Shown here one piece after another: positions 35,880-46,957 of a stretch of 64,000 nucleotides of DNA. A model generated the notes under the pieces. That model searched no databases. It was not told where the DNA came from and saw only the letters and a list, made by a program, of their open reading frames with translations. The position numbers were made by a program, and so were the translations under genes. Location: positions 14,328,926 to 14,392,925 of the forward strand of contig CM034311.1 in the NCBI GenBank assembly GCA_019925795.1. Reading direction: 5' to 3'. This DNA is from Dendrobium chrysotoxum. Lineage: Eukaryota; Streptophyta; Magnoliopsida; Asparagales; Orchidaceae. Every line of letters starts with the position of its first letter. Positions within the stretch are counted from its first letter, which is position 1.

Positions 35880-37140
35880 GTGGTTGTATGCTTACAAGAC
35901 ATAGAGGGGTCACATTTAAATTTTGATTCTAAAATTGAGAGAACCCATTCCAAAATTAGAGCCAGCAACCATGTTCAAAACTTAGATCATTCTAGACCTC
36001 TTAAGGATTTTATAGACTCTTTAGTAAATGAAATTTACCAAAACATAAATAGACCTACCATCGAAGCAAATAATTTTGAATTAAAACCTAAAATCATTCA
36101 AATGGTACTGAATTCTTAGCTCGGGGGAACTCCCGTTGGAGACCCTAACTTGTATTTAGTAAGTTTCTTAAAAATTTATACTATATTTAATTATAATGGG
36201 GTTAGTGATGATATCATTAGACTTAAATTGTTTCCATTTTCTCTAAGAGATAAGACAAAAATATTATTAAATTCTTTAAACCCAGGCTTTATTACCACAT
36301 GGAATGAGTTGGCCCACAAATTTCTAGAAAAGTATTTTCCACCTTCTATGACTACAAAGTTTAGAAATGACATTACTTCTTTAACCTAGTTAGAAGGAGG
36401 ATTTTTTTATGAGAGTTGGGAGAGATTCAAGGAGATGCTTAGAAAGTGCCCTCACCATATCTTACCTGATTGGTTAATTTTTTAAACTTTTTATAATGGA
36501 TTGATAAGATCCCTTAGAGCCATAATTGATGCTATAGTTTGAGGTTCTTTAATGTCAAAGCCTTTTGAAGATGCCTATGAATTAATTAAAGAAATGACAA
36601 CAACTAATTTCTTGTGGCTTGCTGATAGGGTGAATCCAAAGAGAGTGGTATGAGTCTATGAAAATGATTCTTTATCTATTTTGAATGCACAAGTTACAGT
36701 AATATCAAATAAGTTAAGCCCTTTAACTTAAATTTTGATTCATTTTACATTTGGAAGATAAAAGATCAATGAAACAAAATGATATGCAAGGGATTGAAAA
36801 TCAATGGAATTTTGGTCAAAATAACGAAGGCACAAATATGAATAATCAAAATCAAGTTAATAGCAATTCAAGACCAGTATATCCTCCTAGTTAAAATCAA
36901 AGAAATCAGTATGGAACTAGAAAAACACCACTAAAAGATATGGTCATGCAATTGAGAACTCAATTAGAAAACCAAGCTACTTTAATTAAAAATTTAGAAA
37001 TTCAACTAAGTCAGCTTGCAATTTCTATGAGTAGTAGACCCATTGGATATCTTCCTAGTAACATTGAAGTTAATCCTAAAGAGAAGGAAAGAGATATCAA
37101 TGGGACCCAATTGAAGAGTAGCAATCATCCCCCTTAACCA
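35880..37140 (+). pseudogene. Athila gag, decayed and cut by copia insertion
   Basis: This is a capsid-type gag with well-kept blocks. It shows NNFELKPKIIQMVLN (about 36068-36110), DPNLYLVSFLKI, YNGVSDDIIRLKLFPFSLRD (36193-36252), FITTWNELAHKFLEKYFPP (36287-36342), YESWERFKEMLRKCPHH, FYNGLIRSLRAIIDA and DAYELIKEMTTTNF (36568-36609). The end contains a coiled stretch LRTQLENQATLIKNLEIQL and LPSNIEVNPKE, which in relatives precedes protease. About six in-frame stops break it. The copia LTR begins 21 bp after the last readable codon. The short minus-strand frame at 36191 is a shadow. Confidence 0.85.
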
Positions 37141-37479
37141 AATAGAAAATTCTGACAAGTCTGTTGCAAATCTTGGTCCAAGGATAATAATTTTGATGAT
37201 AATAAATATTATTATCTTCTTATCACTACTATTATTGCATATCTGTTTTATTTGCCCTGTTCACTAACCTTTCACATCTACAAGTTCACTTGTAATGCCA
37301 ATTAGCTCAAGATTAGGTAAACTATGGTTGAGTCTCTCTATAATTTTAATTTCAATGTTCTTTTTATCTTTCTTAAGTTAAGTCATGTATCTGGTGGACC
37401 TCAAGCAAAGTAACCTTGTACACACACACTCAAGGGGGTGAGTTAGTGATTTAAAAAAAAATTCTATTTTTGAACTAAT

Positions 37480-38135
37480 TATACAGTACGATATATATCG
37501 TACTAGATAATCAGTTATGCAAAAAATCCTAATTAGGGCACCCATTGTTAAGTGATTTTAATTAACTAATCATACTGGATGATTACGATCGTACAGGACA
37601 ATCAATTATAGACATGAAAAATAGTCGCCAATCACAATTTAGGTAATTTTCTTAATATACAAGTTTTACTCTAATCGTACAATACGATCCATATTGTACT
37701 GAATGATTTATGACAATCATGCCTAAATTGATCCTGTCATTAGGGACTAATTAGGGTTAAATTGATCAATCACATCATACAAGACAGTCAGAGATGATTG
37801 TATTGGATGAACAGATCCCTGTATTGTATGATATTTAATCGTCACCCATCGTACAGGACAAAAATCATAATATTTCAACTAATCATCCTGGATGATACCT
37901 CTCCTTCGTACTGGATAAATTGATTGATTCATGGGATGATATTTAATTGTCAGTAATTATACTAGATAATTAATTCACGCTTGTGAACTAATCGTACAGG
38001 ACAATCGAAACATCATATGGGATGATCCATACAAATACATGAATTGATCGTACAGGATAATACAGTTTGTACTGGCTGAATGTGCTATTTTATACAAATT
38101 ATACAGGATGATATTATGATCATACTGGATAATCT
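37480..38135 (+). promoter_or_regulatory. U3 array of paired short palindromes (5' LTR)
   Basis: About fourteen words of the form ATCRTACWGGAYRAT occur, usually in pairs 5-9 bp apart, with pairs recurring about every 90-110 bp. Examples: ATCATACTGGATGATT then GATCGTACAGGACAATC at 37566-37603, AATCATCCTGGATGAT at 37880-37895, GATCATACTGGATAATC at 38120-38136. The array ends about 40 bp before the TATA-like box, so an enhancer or binding-site role is inferred from position. Confidence 0.7.
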
Positions 38136-38176
38136 TTGATGGCAAATTGAAAATTAGGGCTTCTTTGGAGGCTCTC

Positions 38177-38183
38177 TATTTAA
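38177..38183 (+). promoter_or_regulatory. Putative LTR TATA box
   Basis: TATTTAA within GCTCTCTATTTAAGCTCTC, also present in the 3' LTR (47996-48002) and solo LTR (51638-51644). It divides the palindrome array from the GA-rich leader, which makes it the likely promoter. Confidence 0.55.
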
Positions 38184-38390
38184 GCTCTCATATGATCTTG
38201 AGAGAAAATTTTTACTATTGAGTTGATCAGAGATAGAGCTTAGAGAAGGAAGAGAGAGAGAGAGATCCTTGTGAACGAAGTCGTGAGAGATTCACAAAGG
38301 TTGATCTAAACAAGATTTCCATCTTCTTCTTCAAGCTGCTTGTCTGGTTCCTTGGTGGCTCTAGGGGAGACTTTCATCAGCATCAGATCC

Positions 38391-38620
38391 AGGTTCTCTG
38401 CCTTCACCAGGAGGGTAAAAAAAGATTTCAAGGTTCTCTGCCTACTCCAGGAGGGAGTAAAAGGATTCCAAGGTTCTCTACTTACTCTATGAGGGAGTAA
38501 AAGGATTTTAGATTCTCTAGCTACTTTAGGAGCGAGTAAAATGATTCAAGGTACTCTGTCTCACCTGATCGGTGGAAAGATTTTATAAGGGCTTCTCGAC
38601 CTTACTGTGGGGGGAAAAGG
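38391..38620 (+). repeat. Leader hairpin array (5' LTR)
   Basis: About six tandem units of 38-46 bp share the frame GGTTCTCTGCC-stem-AGGAG-stem'-AAAAGGATT. Stems visible are TACTCC/GGAGTA (38443-38459), TTACTC/GAGTAA (about 38484-38502) and CACC/GGTG (about 38566-38578). The array is about 200 nt downstream of the TATA-like box and so would lie in the transcribed leader. Stem sequences differ between units while pairing is mostly kept. Confidence 0.75.
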
Positions 38621-38936
38621 AGGGACACTACTTTTAGTGCAATTCCTAGAAAGGAGGTTTCTGGGGAGGGGATGTAGGTCAAGTTGACCAAACCACTATA
38701 AATCTAGTGTGTTCTTTCTATTTACTTTTCCACATTTAATTTTCATATTTTTTCTGTGATTTATTCTGTGGTTGAAAATTTTTTATTTTTATTATCATGA
38801 AAGTGATCTTCTTCTCCATCAAGAGGTTTTTAATTTTTCATTTGTTAAAGAATTTTTTTAAATAACTAATTCACCCCCCTCTTAGTTAGCCTCGGGCTAG
38901 TTCTTTAGGGTTTAACAACCCTCATGAACTTTCAAG

Positions 38937-38948
38937 TGATATCAGAGC
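38937..38948 (+). other. Copia primer binding site
   Basis: TGATATCAGAGC, one base from TGGTATCAGAGC (initiator-Met tRNA complement), two bases after the LTR end. The second element has the perfect form at 63582. Confidence 0.85.
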
Positions 38949-38994
38949 GGGATTCATAAATTAAGTTTTTGAGAAAACTTTTAAAAAAAGATCC

Positions 38995-39985
38995 ATGGCT
39001 AATTTTGGTAACCATAATACTGCAGAAGGAAATTCAATCACTCGACCACCTTTATTTGATAATATACCATTTAATTTTTAGAAAATTTTTGTGTCCACCT
39101 TTTTACAATCAATTGATTATGGCATGTGGATGTTAGTTCAGGAAGGATATTCTACACCCTTTAGATTAGTGAATGGCATTAAAACTAAACTTTCTTTGTC
39201 TGAATGGAGCATAGAAGATAGAGATTTAGCCCAACTGAATGCTAAATATTTAAACTATTTTTCTATGCTTTAAAATCTAAAGATTATATACGTGTCTCTA
39301 TTTATTCAACTAGAAAAGAAATTTGGGACAAACTTTGCATAATGTATGAGGGAACTAATGAAGTAAAATAATCTAGGCTAAATATTCTGCTTCATGTTTA
39401 TGAACTTTTTTGTATGAAATCTAGTGAATTTTTGAAATGTATACTAAATTTACTTAGATTGTTACTTCCCTGCATGCCTTAGGGAGAGAGCTTACTAATT
39501 ATAAAAAAGTTAACAAAATTCTTCATTGTTTAGCTTCTTCTTATAATGAAAAAATCACTGTCATTACTGAATCCAAATATTTAAATGTTTATTCCATTGA
39601 TAACTTACTTGGGTCACTCATTGCCTACGAGTAAGGAGTGAGTCAAAAGCAGCTTGATCTAGGTGAAAAGAAGAAAGAGAAAACTATAACATTAAAGTTT
39701 AATGATTTTGATAGTGACACTTCTGGATCAAAAAATTATGACATTGCATTGATAACTTGATAATCAAAAGCTTCTTAAAAAAGCAAAAGCGTCATCAATA
39801 ATGAAATAAAGATAAAAATTATAAAAATTATAAAAATTTCTCTGATGTTATTTATTTTAAATGCAGGAAGCCAGGGCACCTGAAGTCTGATTGCCCAACT
39901 CATAAAGCTCGCCCAAGCAAGGAGAAGGGTGAAGAGAAGCCTAAATTCAAAAAGGGCAAGCAAAGGACTCAAAAAGCTTTCTAGG
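38995..39985 (+). pseudogene. Copia gag, decayed
   Basis: It starts ATGGCTAATTTTGG at 38995 (MANFGNHNTAEGNSITRPPL), shortly after the primer site. The capsid part reads FLQSIDYGMWMLVQEGY (39100-39150) and DRDLAQLNAKYLNYF (39220-39262). The zinc knuckle at 39862-39894 reads CRKPGHLKSDC; its first cysteine appears to be tyrosine, so metal binding would be lost. A lysine-rich tail follows. In-frame stops and at least two frame shifts are present. The same start is seen in the second element at 63639. Confidence 0.85.
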
Positions 39986-40229
39986 CAGACTCAGCATCAG
40001 ACTCTTCTGAAACTGAAGCAGAAGAGGAGGTAACCAACATATGTTGAATTGAAGATAATCATCTTGGTCATTCTGATTAAGAGGAGATATGTGAGCTTAC
40101 TTATGATCAATTATTTAAAGTTTCTAAAAAATTCATTATGTATATAAGAAGCTTCAAAAATCACATGCCTACCTTAAATTTGAGTTTTCAATTCTTCAGA
40201 AAGAGCATGAATGCTCAAGGAAAGATCAC

Positions 40230-40455
40230 TCCACTCTAGATAGTAATTACATGACTTTGTTAGATAAATTTGATATTTTAAACAAGAAGCATTCTGAATT
40301 AACTAATGAGTATGATTCCTTAAAAGTATCCCATATTGATTTAGAAAATTCATTTAAGAAATCAAAGGCATGTTTAGAGGAAGCTGATAATAGGGAGCAT
40401 GCATTGAAAATTAAAATTTCAATTCTTGAAACTATAAACCAATTTTTATAAATCA
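40230..40455 (+). pseudogene. Copia gag-pol linker with coiled-coil-like stretch
   Basis: An open stretch reads LLDKFDILNKKHSELTNEYD and LKVSHIDLENSFKKSKACLE, with heptad-like hydrophobic spacing. Such a coiled stretch between the zinc knuckle and protease is common in large copia elements. Acidic codons precede it (39990-40090). Confidence 0.6.
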
Positions 40456-40804
40456 AGTTAAATGCTTTCAAAGAAAATAAAACATCACATACACTTGCAC
40501 AGTTACATAATCCATGTCCACAACATGCATCATTTAAACCTAAGAAGAGGCACCATCACCCACATTGATTAGTTAACTATTTTCTTGGTGTTAAATATTT
40601 TTCTTGTGGCATACTACGATACATCTCCCATACTTGTACTATCCAACGTAGAACATATTTGGTGTGGAGACTAAAATTACATAATTGACAGTATAGCATG
40701 CAAGCATTTCTTCCCACATTCTATAAGTTGGAACCCAAACTTCTTTGGGTTCCTAAATCTGACATCTAATAATTTTATATGAGTGCTCTTACAAAAGGCC
40801 TCAT

Positions 40805-41180
40805 GAGAGCATGTGGTACCTAGATAGTAGATGTTTAAGGCACATGACTAGAGATGCAAATCAATTCATTTCGTTGGAGCCCAGGGTAAGAGGCAAGGTG
40901 ACACTTGGAGATAACATCACCAGGAGAGTGTTGGGCTCAGGTATAATTATAAATTCAAAAAATTTCATCATTAAAAATGTTTTACATGTAGATGGCTTGA
41001 AACATAATCTACTCAGCATCAGCCAGCTCTATGAGGAAGGCTTCAGCATAAAATTTATATCTACAGGCTACATAATAAGCTTAAATGACAAAACTATTTT
41101 ATAGGGAAGGTGAATAAATAATGTCTACATGCTTGATCTTAATTACATTAAATTTGATACTACTCTTTGCTTAAAAATAA
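40805..41180 (+). pseudogene. Copia aspartic protease
   Basis: One open frame reads MWYLDSRCLRHMTRD, FISLEPRVRGKVTLGDN and VLGSGI, then NVLHVDGLKHNLLSISQL. This is the copia protease region. The catalytic motif D-S-G is read D-S-R, so the aspartate remains but the glycine of the active-site turn is changed. A stop at 41102 ends the frame. Confidence 0.9.
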
Positions 41181-41184
41181 TTAT

Positions 41185-42040
41185 CAATGAATCCTAATTA
41201 TGGCATAGAAGATTGTATCATGCAAGTATAAAAAGCCTTAGAAAAATCACCCAAAAAGACTTAATAAGAGGAATTCCTAAATTAGAGTTCACTAAGGATC
41301 ACCTGTGTGATTCCTGTCAATTAGTAAAATAAGTCAAATCTTCCTTCCCCTCAATCAATGACATTACCACTAGTAAACCCTTAGAAGTCATTCATATGGA
41401 TCTCTTTGAACCTGTCAGCACTGCAAGCTTAGGAGGAAAAGTCTTGGGTTAGATTCATATCTCATAAAAGTGAATCATTCGAGGAGTTTAGGTAATTTTC
41501 CACTTTGATTTAGAAGAAACTAGGTTATGAAATTTTAACCATTCATAGTGACCACGGTGGAGAATTTGAGAATGAAAAATTTGAATCTTACTATAAGGAG
41601 CAAGGGATAAATTAAAAATTTTCAACTCCTAGAACCCCTCAGTAGAATGGGGTAGCTGAAAGGAAGAACAGGACCCTGATAGAAGCCTCTAGAGCCATGT
41701 TAGCGGAATATTCACTTCCTAAATACTTTTGGGTAGAAGTAGTGAATACACCTGGTATGTTTTAAATAGGGTTAATCTTAGATCCAAGCTGAACAAGACA
41801 CCCTATGAAATCCTTAAGGGTAGGACACCCAACCTCTCTCACCTTCATGTCTTTGGATGTAAAGTGTTTATTCCAAATAATGTGAAGTCTCAACTAGGAA
41901 AGTTAAACCTAAAATCTGATGAAGGTTTATTCCAAGGTTACTCAAATGTTAAAAAATCCTATAGAGTTTTTAATAAAAGGATACTAGTAGTAGAGGAGAC
42001 CACTCATGTTGTATTTGATGAATCTAAGAATTCTTGAGAG
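41185..42040 (+). pseudogene. Copia integrase
   Basis: It begins with the zinc-binding segment LWHRRLYHAS ... LCDSCQLVK (41198-41330, H-H-C-C all visible). The catalytic core follows with VIHMDLFEPVS (first aspartate, about 41390), TIHSDHGGEFENEKFE (second aspartate, about 41540-41590) and GVAERKNRTLIEASRAML (about 41650-41700, catalytic glutamate within the following block). The C-terminal frame 41729-42037 shows TPYEILKGRTPNLSHLHVFG and GYSNVKKSYRVFN. Frame shifts occur near 41440 and 41740. Confidence 0.85.
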
Positions 42041-42289
42041 TCTAGGGTGGAAGAAGAAGAAGTAGTAGAAATTATCCAAGGAGTAGAATCTATAAATCTG
42101 GAGGAAAGGGTAGAACCTAAAAACACGCTGCCTAGAGAATGGAGATACTCTTCAAGTCATTCTAAAGAACCGATCATAGGAGACCTATATGAAGGTGTTA
42201 GAATTAAGCATGGACTTAGAAAAGAAGTAAACCACTCTGTCTTCATCTCAATGACTGAACCCATCAATATAAATCAAGCCCTATCTGAT

Positions 42290-43160
42290 TAATTCTGGAT
42301 CCTAGCTGTGCAAGAAGAGTTAAATCAATTTATAAAGAATAATATTTGGGAGCTAGTTGAAAGACCTAAGGACCAGAGTGTTGTTGGAACTAAATAGATT
42401 TTTAAAAACAAAATAAATGATTCTGGTGTAGTGGTGAGAAATAAGGAAAGATTAGTGGTTAAGGGGTATAACAAGATAGAAGCAATTGACTTTGAAGAGG
42501 CCTTTGCCTCTGTAGCTAGATTAGAAGATATTAGGGTGCTATTAGCCTTTACTTATTTTAAGGGATTCAAACTGTACCAAATGGATGTCAAGAGTGCCTT
42601 TTTGAATGGGGTAATAAAAGAAGATGTGTATGTTGAACAACCTCTAGGCTTTAAAAATTTATAATTTCCTAATTATGTGTTCAAATTAAAAAAGACATTA
42701 TATTAACTAAAATAATCACCCAGGGCATGGTATGAAATACTAAGCACATTCCTATTAGAAAGAACATTTATTAAGTGGAGCAAAGATAACACCCTATTTT
42801 TAAAAATAATAGAAGATGAACTACTGATTATCCAAATTTATATTATTAATATTCTATTTGGATCTTCTGATAGTGATAATTTTTTAAAAATGATGAGTAA
42901 TGATTTTAAAATGAGTATAATGGGAGAATTAACCTACTTACTTGGATTTAGTATAAGGCAGAAGGATGATGAAACTTTCATTAGTCAATCAAAATACATT
43001 AAGGACATCCTTAAGAAATATAAAATGGATAAAGCCAAGCCAATCAACACCCCCATGAGTTCCACTGTTCAATTAGATAAGGATTCAAATAAAAAATTGG
43101 TTGATCAAAAGAAATATAGAGGAATAATTAGATCACTTCTTTACTTGACTGCTAGTAGAC
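42290..43160 (+). pseudogene. Copia reverse transcriptase
   Basis: The RT fingers read LAVQEELNQFIKNNIWELVE, VVGTK then KNKINDSGVVVRNKERLVVK. An open stretch includes IDFEEAFASVARLEDIRVLL, YQMDVKSAFLNGVIKEDVYV and QPLGF (42480-42660). The active-site segment IYVDDI is read IYIINI near 42840, so both catalytic aspartates are gone. Later blocks GELTYLLGFSIRQ, FISQSKYIKDILKKY and RGIIRSLLYLTASRPDI are well kept. Confidence 0.9.
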
Positions 43161-43164
43161 CTGA

Positions 43165-43786
43165 TATTATATTTTATATTTACCTCTATGCTAGATTTTA
43201 GGTTGATCCAAAAGAGTCCAACTTAACAGCTGTTAAGAGAATTATTAGATATCTCTTAGGAACCTAAGACTTAGGAATCTGATATCCTAGGCATAGCACC
43301 TCCTTTAAAATTATAGGATATTCTAATTCAGATTTTATAGGATGCTGAGTTGATAAGAAAAGCACTTTTGAAACATGTTAATTCATAGGATAGTCTTTAG
43401 TCTCCTAGTCCAGTAGAAAATAGAACTCAGTTACCCTGTCTAGTATTGAAGGAGAGTACATAGCATTAGGGAGTTGTGTGGCCCAAGTCCTCTGGTTAAA
43501 GCAACAAATTTTAGATTTAGGATTACCTTTAGGCATCATTTAAGTCCTATGTGATAACACTAGTGCCATCTACATTTCAAAGAATCCAATCCAATACTCT
43601 AAGACCAAATATATAGACATAAGGCACCATTTCATTAGGGACTATATTACCAAAGGAGACATAGAGCTACACCATGTAGCCACTAAAAATTAACTTGCCG
43701 ATATCTTTACTAAACCACTGGCCTTTAAAACCTTCAGCACCTTAAGAAGTAGATTAGGTGTAATAGATATTCATGCTGGAGATTGA
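43165..43786 (+). pseudogene. Copia RNase H
   Basis: The blocks NLTAVKRIIRYLLGT, FKIIGYSNSDFIG (about 43305-43340, catalytic DxD replaced by NSD), LSSIEGEYIALGSCVAQVLW (43437-43497), VLCDNTSAIYISKNP and KYIDIRHHFIRDYI, and ADIFTKPL (about 43698-43720) follow in normal order. The frame closes at HAGD and a TGA at 43784-43786. About eight in-frame stops are spread across it. Confidence 0.9.
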
Positions 43787-44960
43787 TGCCTTCTATTTCT
43801 GATTTTTCATGTTTTATATGTATGTTTATTTCTACTTATGTGTTTTTGCTTTTTGCTTTTTGATTTTCTATTATTTTTCCTTCAAAATTTTTAAAGAATT
43901 AAATTAATGCTTACTTCTAATATTGATTTCTCAAAATGATATTTATTCTTGATTTTGGTTTTAGAAATTAATAAGAAATGTTTGACTCCTCTAAAACAGT
44001 TAAAGAAAAAAAAAATTGATGATTGTCACTCTTCCTCTAACTCCTTTAGTGGTGTATTTTCTTTTTGAAGTAAAATGTATTTCAAATTAAAAGTTGGACT
44101 TTGAAATAGAGATCTATTTTATCTTCCTACAGTAATCTATCTCATATGAATAATGCTCAAAGTCAATGAATTACTTTCAAGTTTTCTTAATCAGGATGTT
44201 GCATTTATCATATGAATATGATTCTGCTTTGTAGTTTACTCTTTCTTAAATTAGAGAGTGAACTTTTCTTCTTTTGCATTTGGAAGATAATCTTACAACT
44301 AAGAGTCTTTAAAGGTTTTGAAAAGAAGCAAGCTCGCAAAAATGACAGGAGGCATAAAATGAGCCCAAAACTAAAAAGATGCGCAATGATAACCAAATAA
44401 TTGCAAGATACATAAGTATATCTAAAATCAAAAGATGTGTAAAGTATACCAAATAACTAAAAAAGATGCACAAAATGAGCTCACAAAAAAATAATCTTAC
44501 TTCTCATTCAAATCTTTAAATCTTAGAAGAATCCATGTGTCACTTAATATCTTCAAACACTTGAATTTTAAAATCATGATTTTTGGTTGATTTTTTTGCA
44601 ATGTTATTCTATCAGATATTTTTCTGAAATGAAGTTTGAAAAGATAACTTTTCCTATCTAATTTATTTTCTAATTTTGATTTTTATTCAAAAAAAATTTT
44701 GACCTGTAAGGAGTCCGAACTAGGGTTAACAAGATCAGTTTTCTACCTTTTCTGGACTTCAGCATTGTCAATTCCTTTCTTATTGATTTTTTTAATATAC
44801 TCATAAGGGAAATTTATCATTTTTTGGAGTTGATCGATTAAAAAAAGTATTTTTACTTTGATTTATGTATGTTTTTTCTTACTTTTGTTTTATTTTATGC
44901 TTTTTGTATTTTTATTTTTGTGTTGAAACCATCCTAATCATCACATTCCATCTCCTTAAT
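43787..44960. other. Spacer after copia RNase H
   Basis: This is AT- and T-rich sequence with no coding similarity seen. Small open frames on both strands at 44208-44400 are mutual shadows. Similar spacers between pol and the extra ORF occur in SIRE-like elements. Confidence 0.5.
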
Positions 44961-44974
44961 TTTTCAAGTTTTAC

Positions 44975-45385
44975 TCACATCATCCAGGATGATCCATATT
45001 ATTCTATACAAGCTAAATAAATATTCCAATCTCTAATCACACACATCCAACGGCTGATATCAATTAATTATTGGTGATCATCCTGTACAATTCACACATC
45101 ATACTGTATGATCCATGTGGAAGAAGTCGTTGGACGATTTGAATACTGTTAGGCCGATCCATTAAGACATATCATCTAGGATGATCTACGTGTTCGTCCT
45201 GTATGATCCACTTAGTCAACTATCATACAGTCTGACTCCTCAGGATGATCGTCCTATGTTTAATCATCCCGTATAATATCTGATCATATTAGACGACCAG
45301 ATGAACTTTTTTTATCGACTGTCTGGCCAAATTGATTGCACCACATTATCCTGTATGATCTCATGATCGTCTAGTATGATACGAC
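44975..45385 (+). promoter_or_regulatory. Internal array of the LTR-type palindromes
   Basis: The same short palindromes as in the LTR U3 recur here, inside the element. They include CATCATCCAGGATGATCC near 44986, GATCATCCTGTAC with CATCATACTGTATGATCC at about 45078-45118, ATCATCTAGGATGATC with CGTCCTGTATGATCC at about 45171-45210, and TATCCTGTATGATCTC with GATCGTCTAGTATGAT at about 45346-45380. Spacing between pairs is about 92 bp. The array ends about 10 bp before a TATA-like box and directly precedes the extra ORF. Confidence 0.75.
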
Positions 45386-45391
45386 CGATTC

Positions 45392-45401
45392 TATTTAAAT
45401 A
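45392..45401 (+). promoter_or_regulatory. Putative internal TATA box
   Basis: TATTTAAATA, in the same position relative to the palindromes as the LTR TATA-like box. With the array it forms a U3-like unit in front of the extra ORF. Promoter function is inferred. Confidence 0.45.
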
Positions 45402-45479
45402 AGCCAAAATCTTTGAATTCTCCTTGCCATTCTCTAAATCTTCTACTTTCCTCTTGAGCTTTTCCTTCTTAAAAAGTTG

Positions 45480-46600
45480 GTAGTAAATGATATTGGGCAC
45501 TGGTGGGTAGTTCCTCTCAATGAACTATTGACCCTTACTTTACTGAGGCTGCTGATGAAGAAGCTTATCAGTGATACAAAGCTGTTGGGATTACACCACC
45601 AAAAATTATCAACCAGGAAGTTTTGACCTTCCAGGTACTCAATCTGTTTGCCCATACCACTCTTGGCTTCATTCTTACACTTTCATATCTCTATAATTTA
45701 GAACTCCTATTTGAATTTTTTGCCAGCCTTCACATTAATAGTGAGGGTACTACCCTCTAATCTTATATTAATAGAAGGCCTAAAGAAATCACTTATCAGG
45801 ACTTTCATGAGTTCTTCACCTTTTCACAACTAGTGAGAAAGTTCATCATGTCGCTTCTTACACTAATTATAACTATATAAGAACATACTACTCTTAGGGA
45901 ATCCAACATTAACTACCATATACTCCATATCAACACCTTATTGTCGGATGCCCGAATAATCCAGCACGTACTTAGAAACTTCATTATTCCTAAAGCTTGA
46001 TAGGATAAACATCACTCCTACTCTTCCTCTTATAACCTAATACGTTATGGCTCAAATTTATTTTAATGTTGCTGACCTTATTATTCACTATATTGAAAAT
46101 TTGACCGTCATTAAAGATCCCTGCCATAAGAGATAGACCAATCTAGCTTTAGGACATATCATTGCCTTTGTCCTAGAATTCGAGTATAATTTTCAATACC
46201 CTACACCACCATATCATTTTCCAATTTTTATTCCAATAGCTCTTTTCATGTTCTTCAAAGTGCCACTTGTCGCCATGCTCACTATCATGATTGTGAGTTA
46301 GAAGAAGAAGAGGGAAGTCCAGCACCGATAATAACACCCACACCGATAAACCAACAAACTCAGTATGATGCAATGGTTTAGAGGTTTGACCAGTTGGAGG
46401 TTAGGTTTAACTCTTACGTAGCCGAGCAATAATAGCAGCATGAATAAGACTTAGCTCGCTTTGATGCCTATGCAACCCAGTAGTAGCGGCATCATAACTA
46501 GGATATAGCCTAGTTTGGGGAGCAGTTTGCTTCCATTTACAGTTTCTTTCAGTCACCACCACCACCTCCACCACCTGATCTGGACCCTTCTTTTTTTTAG
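45480..46600 (+). pseudogene. Extra (env-like) ORF of SIRE-like copia, decayed
   Basis: Coding remnants can be followed in changing frames: DPYFTEAADEEAYQ near 45530, ITPPKIINQEVLTF near 45590, LYNLELLFEFFASLHINSEG near 45690-45745, YINRRPKEITYQDFHEFFTF near 45765-45830 and YHILHINTLLSDARIIQHVL near 45915-45975. The end reads QSPPPPPPPDLDPSFF and a TAG at 46598-46600. The wording (a short-residue head domain with YVNG..EITYQDF and YHIL..HVL) resembles the plant retroelement protein family often labelled putative plant transposon protein. No signal peptide or membrane segment can be defended, so env-like is only a positional term. Confidence 0.6.
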
Positions 46601-46937
46601 TTTGCTTTTTTGATGATTTTGATTTGTTTTGTTTGTTCTTATAATTATGCTGTACTTTAGTTCTATACTTTGTGATTTCTTGTCTGTATATAGCTTCTTT
46701 TTCATTATTTTCTCTTTTTATGATGTCAAAAGGGGGAATTGTAGTTTGTTGGTAATTACTTTATATTTTGTTTTAATGAAAGTTGTTTCTTATTTACTGT
46801 TCTGCATTTTTTAAGAAAATAAAAAATAAAAAAAATAAATAAATAAACTCCCCTTATGTTCAGAATTTCATCTTCTAAGGGGGAGTTTCAGAAAATGTTA
46901 AAGGGCTTTGCAATCTTTTTAACAATAGTATTTGCCA

Positions 46938-46957
46938 TCATAAATAAAGGCAGCGAT
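46938..46957 (+). other. Copia polypurine tract region
   Basis: The words CCATCATAAATAAAGGCAGC precede the 3' LTR. They look like a worn form of the CATCATCAAAAAGGGGGAG tract of SIRE-like elements. A better purine run AAGGGGGAG occurs at about 46876-46885, 75 bp earlier. Confidence 0.55.

Larger units (their letters stand above)
37162..38934 (+). repeat. Copia 5' LTR
   Basis: It runs TGTTGCAAATCTTGG ... GAACTTTCA, 1773 bp. The order is: start block with GATGATAATAAATATTATT; a region of repeated short palindromes (about 37480-38135); a TATA-like TATTTAA at 38177-38183; a GA-rich leader; the hairpin array (38391-38620); a CCACTATAAATCTAGTGTGTTC block; and an end with ACTAATTCACCCCCCTCTTAG and GGTTTAACAACCC. 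The full 3' copy at 46958-48753 shows the same. Confidence 0.9.

Noticed and set aside
44208..44400. Overlapping open frames on both strands
   Set aside because: They are complementary shadows of the same AT-rich spacer with no recognisable motif.
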